Assembly: GCA_016210295.1 (NCBI GenBank)
Contig: JACQUM010000078.1
Span: 1-9,951, forward strand
Length of the DNA stretch: 9,951 bases
From: Chloroflexota bacterium
GTDB taxonomy: Bacteria; Chloroflexota; Dehalococcoidia; UBA6926; JACQUM01
Direction: 5' to 3'
A program made the translations under genes and the position numbers. The notes under the pieces are model-generated. The model did no database searches. It had not been told where the DNA came from and saw nothing but the letters and a program-made list of their open reading frames with translations. Below are positions 5,608-9,951 of this stretch, one piece after another (within the stretch, counting starts at the first letter, position 1; the number at the start of each line of letters is the position of its first letter).

Positions 5608-6816
5608 ATGACCGACTTCGCCCTTCTCCGCGACCAGATCACCGCCCTGCGGAAAGTGCTCTATCTCAACTGGGGGTGGGACGGCCCCTCGCCGGAGCCC
5701 GTCCTCCAGGCCATCGAGCAGCAGCTCCGCCTGGAGAACACGGAAGGGCCCACCTCCCCTCCTGTCCTCGCCGGACGGCGCGATATCTTCGACCAGGCGC
5801 GACAGGCCTTCGCCTCCTTCCTCGGCGTGACGCCCCAGGAGATCGCCCTCACCGAGAACACCACGGAAGGGATAAACCTGATCGTCAGCGGCTTCCCCTG
5901 GAGGCCGGGCGATGAGATCCTCACCAACGACATGGAGCACCCCTCCGTCCTCCTCCCCGCCTACCTCGCCCAGCGGCGCTTCGGCGCGGTGACCAAGGTC
6001 GTGCACCTGGACGCTTCGGCCAATGCGGCAACGTTGCTGGCCGCCTTCGCCCAGGCGGTGACGCCCAGGACGCGCCTCGTCTTCGTCAGCCACGCCCAGT
6101 ACAGCACCGGCCTCCTGCTCCCCGTCCGGGAGCTGGCCGACCTGGCCCATCGCAGCAACGCCCAGATACTGGTGGACGGCGCTCAGACCATGGGGCAGCT
6201 TCCCCTGGACCTGCGGCGCCTGGACGTGGACTACTACGCCTTCCCAGGCCACAAGTGGCTCTGCGGGCCGGACGGAACGGGAGGCCTCTTCGTCCGCAGA
6301 GAGCTGATCTCCTCCATCACCAGCCCCAAGGTGGGCCACCGGGGCGTTCCCACCTTCGACTTCTCCGGGCATTTCGAGGAGAACCCCACAGCCATCGAGA
6401 AGTTCGAGCTGACCACGCGCAACGGGGCCCTGTGGAAAGGGCTCGTCGTCACCGTCCGCTGGATGGAAGAGGCGGGCCTCTCCGCGGTCCGCCAGCGCAT
6501 CCTGGACTTGAGCGGCCTGTTGAAGGAGAAGCTAGAGAGGCTTCCCGGCCTCCAGCTCCTCTCCCCACGGGACCCCTCCCTCTCCGTGGGCCTGGTGACC
6601 TTCCGTCTCCCGGGCCTGGCCGCCGAGGCGGTCCAGGACCATCTCTGGCAGCGGGGCCGCATCGTCGCCCGCCGCATCAACGAGCTGGGCGCTGTGCGCC
6701 TCTCCGTCCACGCCTTCAACACGGAAGGGGAGATAGACACTGTCGTCGAGACCCTGGAGTCCATCGCCCGGCAGGTGGCCCCCACCCCAGCGGTCGGGAA
6801 ACCCGAAGCCCACTAG
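5608..6816 (+). CDS. Class V PLP-dependent aminotransferase-like enzyme
   Basis: A 402-residue cytoplasmic fold-type I PLP enzyme of the cysteine desulfurase / isopenicillin-N-epimerase-like group. Visible elements: YLNWGWDGPSP at the N-terminus, TENTTEGINLI, ND-EHPSV, VSHAQYSTG, VDGAQ at 189-193 (Asp190 to the pyridine nitrogen, Gln193) and GHKWLCGPDGTGG, with Lys216 as Schiff-base lysine. The C-terminus has AVRLSVHAFNTEGEID, typical of this group. Cys218 is the only cysteine, and the RxGHHC segment carrying the persulfide cysteine of SufS is replaced by RRINELGAVRLS. It is therefore unlikely to be a normal SufS/IscS desulfurase; an epimerase, C-S lyase or aminotransferase role is open. ATG 5608 follows AAAGGAGG (5595-5602) at 5 nt. 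The gene stands alone, with a repeat copy on each side. Confidence 0.88.
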   Translation: MTDFALLRDQITALRKVLYLNWGWDGPSPEPVLQAIEQQLRLENTEGPTSPPVLAGRRDIFDQARQAFASFLGVTPQEIALTENTTEGINLIVSGFPWRPGDEILTNDMEHPSVLLPAYLAQRRFGAVTKVVHLDASANAATLLAAFAQAVTPRTRLVFVSHAQYSTGLLLPVRELADLAHRSNAQILVDGAQTMGQLPLDLRRLDVDYYAFPGHKWLCGPDGTGGLFVRRELISSITSPKVGHRGVPTFDFSGHFEENPTAIEKFELTTRNGALWKGLVVTVRWMEEAGLSAVRQRILDLSGLLKEKLERLPGLQLLSPRDPSLSVGLVTFRLPGLAAEAVQDHLWQRGRIVARRINELGAVRLSVHAFNTEGEIDTVVETLESIARQVAPTPAVGKPEAH

Positions 6817-6835
6817 CAGGGTGGGAAAAAGGGGC

Positions 6836-6964
6836 GTCCAGGGTCCCGATGGTCGGGACTTTGGCGAGGGCCTGGGGGTGTCCCCCAGATATAATTTCTA
6901 CCCCCTTCCTGGCCAGGAAGGGGGTAGGGGGATGGTCGAAAGAGGGATTTTCATCAACAGCCTG
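6836..6964 (+). repeat. Multi-hairpin dispersed repeat, copy 2
   Basis: Same orientation and element order as the copy at 5462-5592. It contains GTCCCGA/TCGGGAC with a TGG loop (6843-6859), CTGGGGG/CCCCCAG with a TGT loop (6872-6888) and a perfect 30-bp palindrome (6898-6927) centred on TGGCCA. GGGGATGGTC, a TTTT tract and CAGCCTG follow as in copy 1. The second hairpin of copy 1 (TCCGCC/GGCGGA) has no clear counterpart. Base differences between copies fall in paired positions and preserve pairing: CTGCC/GGCAG against CTACC/GGTAG, and a G-T pair against G-C in the first stem. Confidence 0.8.
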
Positions 6965-7009
6965 TTAGATCAGCTTCGCTGAGCCTGTGGAACGAGGGGG
7001 ATGCCTGTG

Positions 7010-7047
7010 CCGCTCACCCTTCGACAGGCTCAGGGTGAGCGGTTTTT
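7010..7047 (+). terminator. Factor-independent terminator of the aminotransferase gene
   Basis: CCGCTCACCCT (7010-7020) pairs perfectly with AGGGTGAGCGG (7032-7042) around an 11-nt loop, directly followed by TTTTT (7043-7047). The T-run lies only on this side, so it acts on plus-strand transcripts. Confidence 0.85.
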
Positions 7048-7086
7048 CCTATTTCCGCTCATGGTGAGCTTGTCGTACCATGCGCG
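7010..7086. repeat. Pair of inverted hairpins with related loops (REP-like)
   Basis: The first hairpin (7010-7042) has the loop TCGACAGGCTC. The second, with stems 7056-7065 and 7077-7086 (one mismatch in ten), has the loop GAGCTTGTCGT, nearly the reverse complement of the first. Both arms start with CCGCTCA. This back-to-back layout recalls paired REP elements; hairpins with a TCGACAAGCTC-type loop recur between genes in many bacteria, from memory rather than search. The left unit doubles as a terminator. Confidence 0.6.
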
Positions 7087-7107
7087 CTCAATGGGGCTCC
7101 CGCCGCT

Positions 7108-7129
7108 CTTAAACAGGCTTGCCAGCCTG
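7108..7129 (-). terminator. Possible terminator of gyrA
   Basis: On the minus strand CAGGCT, a GGCA loop and AGCCTG form a 6-bp stem (7129-7114), then TTTAAG, just 3 bp after the gyrA stop codon. The stem is short and the T-tract has only three bases, so it is weak. Confidence 0.45.
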
Positions 7130-7132
7130 GCT

Positions 7133-9583
7133 TCACAGACAACTGAGGGATGCGACCTCGTCGTCCTCCCTGAGGTTCATCACCGTCACGCCCTGGGTGG
7201 AGCGACCCTGCACGGGGATCTGCCCCAGCGTGGTGCGGATGATAATCCCCTTCTTGGAGACCAGGATGAGTTCCTGGTCCGGGCGCGCCGATACCGCTCC
7301 CACCACGGGGCCCGTCTTCTTGAGAATACGGAACGTGAGGAGGCCTTTGCCACCCCAACTCTTACCTCTTCGGTAATGAAAACTATATCTGTCTACGGGA
7401 CTCATTTTGCCGAAGCCCCGTGTCGTGACAACGAGGAGCTCGCCCTCCGGGTCTACGGTGTCCATGGAGACCACCCGATCGCCTGGACCAAGCTTCATCC
7501 CCCGGACTCCTCCACTTGTTCGGGAGCGGGATGGCAGATCCTTCAGCAGAATGCGGACGGCCTGGCCTCGCTCGGTGACGAGGATGACCTCGCCGTTCTC
7601 CTCGGCGATGCGGACGGAGACGAGCTCGTCTTCCTGCTTTAGTTTCATGGCGATGATTCCGGTGCTGCGCACGGAGACGAAGTTTTTGAGAGGTGTCCGC
7701 TTCACCCCCCCCTTGCGCGTCGCCAGGACGAGGTTGTGTCCGTCCTGGACCTCCGAGGTGGAGAGGAGCGTGGTGATGCGCTCCTTGGTCGGATCCAGGG
7801 ACACGAGATTAGCCAACGGAATACCTTTCCCCATGCGCGAGGCGTCGGGCAGATCGAAGCACCGCAAGGAGATGACGCGCCCGGTGTTCGTGAAGAAGAG
7901 AAGGGCGTCATGCGTATCGCAGACGCGGAGGTGCTGGACGGCGTCTTCCTCCCGCGTCACCATGCCAGCAATGCCCCGGCCTCCTCGCCGCTGGATCCGG
8001 TAGCTCTCGGCGAGCACCCGCTTGATGTAGCCTCGATGGCTGAGAGTGACCACCACCTCCTGATGGGGAATGAGGTCCTCCCGGCGGAACTCGGCGGGCT
8101 CCTCCTCGGAGATCTCCGTGCGGCGGGCGTCGCCCTGCTCCTCCTTGAGCGCCACGACCTCCTGGCGAGCTGACGCCAGGATCTGGGCGGGGTCCGCCAG
8201 CAACGCCTCCAGCTCGGCTATGGCGCTGTGGACCTGGTCCAGCTCCTCCAGCACGGCCCGGCGCTCCAGGGCGGCCAGACGGCGGAGCTGCATCTCCAGG
8301 ATCGCCTGGGCCTGCCGCTGCGAGAGGGTGAACTGGCCCATGAGGCCCGCCCTGGCCTCCTCCGGGCTCTCCGACCGCCGGATCAAAGCGATGATGGCGT
8401 CCAGGTTGTCCAGGGCTACCTTGAGCCCCTCCAAGACGTGCGCCCGGTCCCGCGCCCGGCGCAGGTCGTACTGAGAGCGCCGGGTGATGACCTCCCGTCG
8501 GAAGTTGATGTAGTGCTCCAGCAGAGGCCTGAGCCCTAGGACGCGCGGCTGCCCGTCCACAAGCGCGACGACGTTGACGTTGAAGGCGGACTGGAGAGTC
8601 GTGTGCTCGTAGAGGTTGTTGAGGACGACTTCCGGGGTGGCGTCGCGGCGTAGGTCAATGGCGATGCGCAGGCCCTCCCGGTCCGACTCGTCCCGCACCT
8701 CGGCGATCCCGTCTACCTTCTTGTCCCGGGCGAGAACAGCGATCTTCTCCACCAGAGTGGCCTTGTTCACCTGGTACGGGATCTCCGTGATGATGATCTG
8801 GGGGCGCTGGCCCCGGGGGCCTTCCTCGATGCTCGCCTTCGCCCGGACGACCACTCTCCCCTGGCCCTGGGAGTACGTCTGAAGGAGGCTCCCTCGTCCC
8901 TGGATGATCCCGCCGGTCGGGAAATCGGGTCCCTGGATGAAGCGAAGGAGGTCGGCCACCTCCACCGCCGGGTCGATCCGGTTGTTGATACCGTCCCAGT
9001 GATCGATGCAGTGAACGATGGCGTCGCACACCTCGGAGAGGTTGTGGGGTGGAATGTTGGTGGCCATGCCGACGGCGATCCCGGAGGCGCCGTTGACCAG
9101 GAGATTGGGTAGACGGGCGGGGAGGACGACAGGCTCCTGAGCGCGTCCATCGTAGTTCGGAACAAAGTCCACCGTGTCGCGGTCGATGTCCACCAGCGTC
9201 TCCGCGGCGATGGCGGAGAGCCGCGCCTCCGTGTACCGCATGGCGGCGGGCGGGTCGTTGTCGATGGAGCCGAAGTTCCCCTGGCCGTCCACCAGGGGGT
9301 AGCGCAGGGAGAAGTCCTGGGCCAGCCGGACCAGGGAGTCGTAGATGGGAGCATCGCCGTGGGGATGGTACTTCCCCATCACCTCGCCGACGATGCCCGC
9401 GGACTTGCGGTAGGCCTGGTTGGCCCGGAGGCCCATCTCCTGCATGGTGTACAGAATGCGGCGCTGGACGGGTTTGAGGCCATCCCGGACGTCGGGGAGC
9501 GCCCGGGCGACGATAACGCTCATCGCGTAGTCCAGGTACGCGACGCGCATCTCCTCTTCCAGGTTCACCAGCCGTTCGACCAC
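7133..9583 (-). CDS. gyrA: DNA gyrase subunit A
   Basis: The breakage-reunion subunit of the type IIA topoisomerase that negatively supercoils DNA with GyrB. The product is 816 residues, a normal length. The catalytic tyrosine is Y117 in AAMRYTEARL, with R116 before it. GKYHPHGDAPIYD at 70-82 is the quinolone-resistance region: Ala78 replaces E. coli Ser83, and Asp82 matches Asp87. The coiled-coil arm covers about 340-480. The C-terminal beta-pinwheel carries the GyrA box QRRGGRG at 531-537, which marks gyrase rather than topoisomerase IV ParC. The protein ends without the long acidic tail of E. coli GyrA. GTG 9583 is chosen because AGGAGG lies at 9595-9590, 6 nt upstream. gyrB is not in the window; the gene is a single unit converging on the aminotransferase gene. 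Confidence 0.97.
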   Translation of the reverse strand: MVERLVNLEEEMRVAYLDYAMSVIVARALPDVRDGLKPVQRRILYTMQEMGLRANQAYRKSAGIVGEVMGKYHPHGDAPIYDSLVRLAQDFSLRYPLVDGQGNFGSIDNDPPAAMRYTEARLSAIAAETLVDIDRDTVDFVPNYDGRAQEPVVLPARLPNLLVNGASGIAVGMATNIPPHNLSEVCDAIVHCIDHWDGINNRIDPAVEVADLLRFIQGPDFPTGGIIQGRGSLLQTYSQGQGRVVVRAKASIEEGPRGQRPQIIITEIPYQVNKATLVEKIAVLARDKKVDGIAEVRDESDREGLRIAIDLRRDATPEVVLNNLYEHTTLQSAFNVNVVALVDGQPRVLGLRPLLEHYINFRREVITRRSQYDLRRARDRAHVLEGLKVALDNLDAIIALIRRSESPEEARAGLMGQFTLSQRQAQAILEMQLRRLAALERRAVLEELDQVHSAIAELEALLADPAQILASARQEVVALKEEQGDARRTEISEEEPAEFRREDLIPHQEVVVTLSHRGYIKRVLAESYRIQRRGGRGIAGMVTREEDAVQHLRVCDTHDALLFFTNTGRVISLRCFDLPDASRMGKGIPLANLVSLDPTKERITTLLSTSEVQDGHNLVLATRKGGVKRTPLKNFVSVRSTGIIAMKLKQEDELVSVRIAEENGEVILVTERGQAVRILLKDLPSRSRTSGGVRGMKLGPGDRVVSMDTVDPEGELLVVTTRGFGKMSPVDRYSFHYRRGKSWGGKGLLTFRILKKTGPVVGAVSARPDQELILVSKKGIIIRTTLGQIPVQGRSTQGVTVMNLREDDEVASLSCL

Positions 9584-9655
9584 GATGCTCCTCCTGTCGA
9601 AGCCCCTGATACCCAGAGGACACGAATTTCGAACTGGGTCTAAAACCCTTCGCTT

Positions 9656-9684
9656 ACAATACCATATCCTAGACGCTGGGACAA
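9656..9684 (-). promoter_or_regulatory. Promoter of gyrA
   Basis: On the minus strand TTGTCC (9684-9679), a 17-bp spacer and TATTGT (9661-9656). Transcription would begin near 9649, giving a leader of about 65 nt. The -35 hexamer is identical to that of the thrB operon. Confidence 0.55.
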
Positions 9685-9741
9685 CGCGGTGGAGAGGCCC
9701 TGGAAGAGCGCATCACGAAAGACCCTCGGCTTCCGAGGCAC

Positions 9742-9770
9742 TTGACAAAACTTCCTTCATTCCCAATGCT
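9742..9770 (+). promoter_or_regulatory. Possible promoter of the lipoprotein gene
   Basis: A perfect TTGACA lies at 9742-9747; the best -10 at 17-bp spacing is only AATGCT (9765-9770). A second TTGACA at 9791-9796 is too close to the start codon to serve this ATG. The -35 is clear and the -10 weak. Confidence 0.35.
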
Positions 9771-9818
9771 GATTCCTGCATGATACAGCCTTGACAGAAT
9801 TCTCGAAGGGGGTCCTTT

Positions 9819-9951
9819 ATGATGTCTGCTAAGATAGCCCGCCTTGCTCTCGCCTTCGGCCTCGGCCTCGTCCTCCTGGTGGTCTCCTGCGCCCCTGCCG
9901 CCGAGCCCACCGCTGTGCCCACGACTCCTCCCCCCACACCCACCACCGCTC
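9819..9951 (+). CDS. Lipoprotein with Pro/Thr-rich linker (N-terminal fragment)
   Basis: Only the first 44 codons lie inside the window, so the function is not visible. Residues 1-8 hold Lys5 and Arg8. Residues 9-22 are a hydrophobic core of Leu, Val, Ala, Gly and Phe, and VVSC ends in Cys24, a good lipobox for signal peptidase II and lipid attachment. After it comes APAAEPTAVPTTPPPTPTTA, a low-complexity Pro/Thr linker common in Chloroflexota surface lipoproteins, many of which are ABC-transporter solute-binding proteins; that role here is only a guess. ATG 9819 is preferred over ATG 9822 because AAGGGGG (9806-9812) lies 6 nt upstream of it. The gene diverges from gyrA across 235 bp. Confidence 0.75.
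   Translation, partial: MMSAKIARLALAFGLGLVLLVVSCAPAAEPTAVPTTPPPTPTTA

Larger units (their letters stand above)
6817..7132. other. Convergent intergenic region between aminotransferase and gyrA
   Basis: A 316-bp stretch with no supported gene on either strand. In order it holds the second multi-hairpin repeat, a small TCAGC/GCTGA hairpin (6970-6982), a strong terminator for the plus strand, a second related hairpin, and a short hairpin with a T-tract serving gyrA. Confidence 0.8.

Noticed and set aside
7001..7642. Plus-strand open frame starting in the hairpin region and running into gyrA.
   Set aside because: Its N-terminus translates the terminator hairpin and the rest is antisense to well-conserved gyrA.
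9585..9794. Short plus-strand frame between gyrA and the lipoprotein gene.
   Set aside because: It starts inside the gyrA ribosome site and covers the gyrA promoter, with no ribosome site or recognisable protein pattern.

Overview
The window is GC-rich chromosomal DNA with dense, mostly housekeeping genes, frequent GTG starts, strong AGGAGG-type ribosome sites and sigma-70-type promoters. Gene content, gene style and the Pro/Thr-rich lipoprotein linker at the right edge suggest a Chloroflexota bacterium, possibly a Dehalococcoidia-like lineage. That placement is inference from style and was not tested.

Left part (1-941): a partial rmuC gene on the minus strand runs off the left edge. Its base composition and codon use are clearly lower in GC than everything to its right. 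It diverges from the operon that follows, across a short region with two back-to-back promoters.

Operon 1 (942-4286, plus strand): homoserine kinase (thrB), aspartate kinase (lysC), an ALG5/DPG-synthase-like family 2 glycosyltransferase and a small CoA-binding protein. Junctions overlap or nearly touch (ATGA, TGATG, and 2 nt between stop and start), so translation is probably coupled. The first two genes belong to the aspartate/threonine pathway. lysC carries a convincing internal ribosome site and ATG that would yield a separate regulatory beta subunit, as known for Bacillus subtilis aspartokinase II and Corynebacterium glutamicum aspartokinase.

Middle (4395-5405): a TPR protein with a possible HIRAN-like domain and a very acidic tail. 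It has its own near-consensus promoter, which moves the likely start to GTG 4455, and it ends in a strong hairpin terminator.

Next (5406-7132): a class V PLP-dependent aminotransferase-like gene, flanked on both sides by direct copies of a ~130-bp multi-hairpin repeat whose stems show compensatory base changes. After the second copy come a hairpin terminator and a second, oppositely oriented hairpin with a related loop, then the converging end of gyrA.

Right part (7133-9951): a complete gyrA on the minus strand, with promoter and leader, and divergently the first 44 codons of a lipoprotein with a Pro/Thr-rich linker. No tRNA, rRNA, CRISPR array, insertion sequence or phage gene was seen. The least ordinary elements are the covarying repeat pair, the internal lysC start and the TPR/acidic-tail protein.
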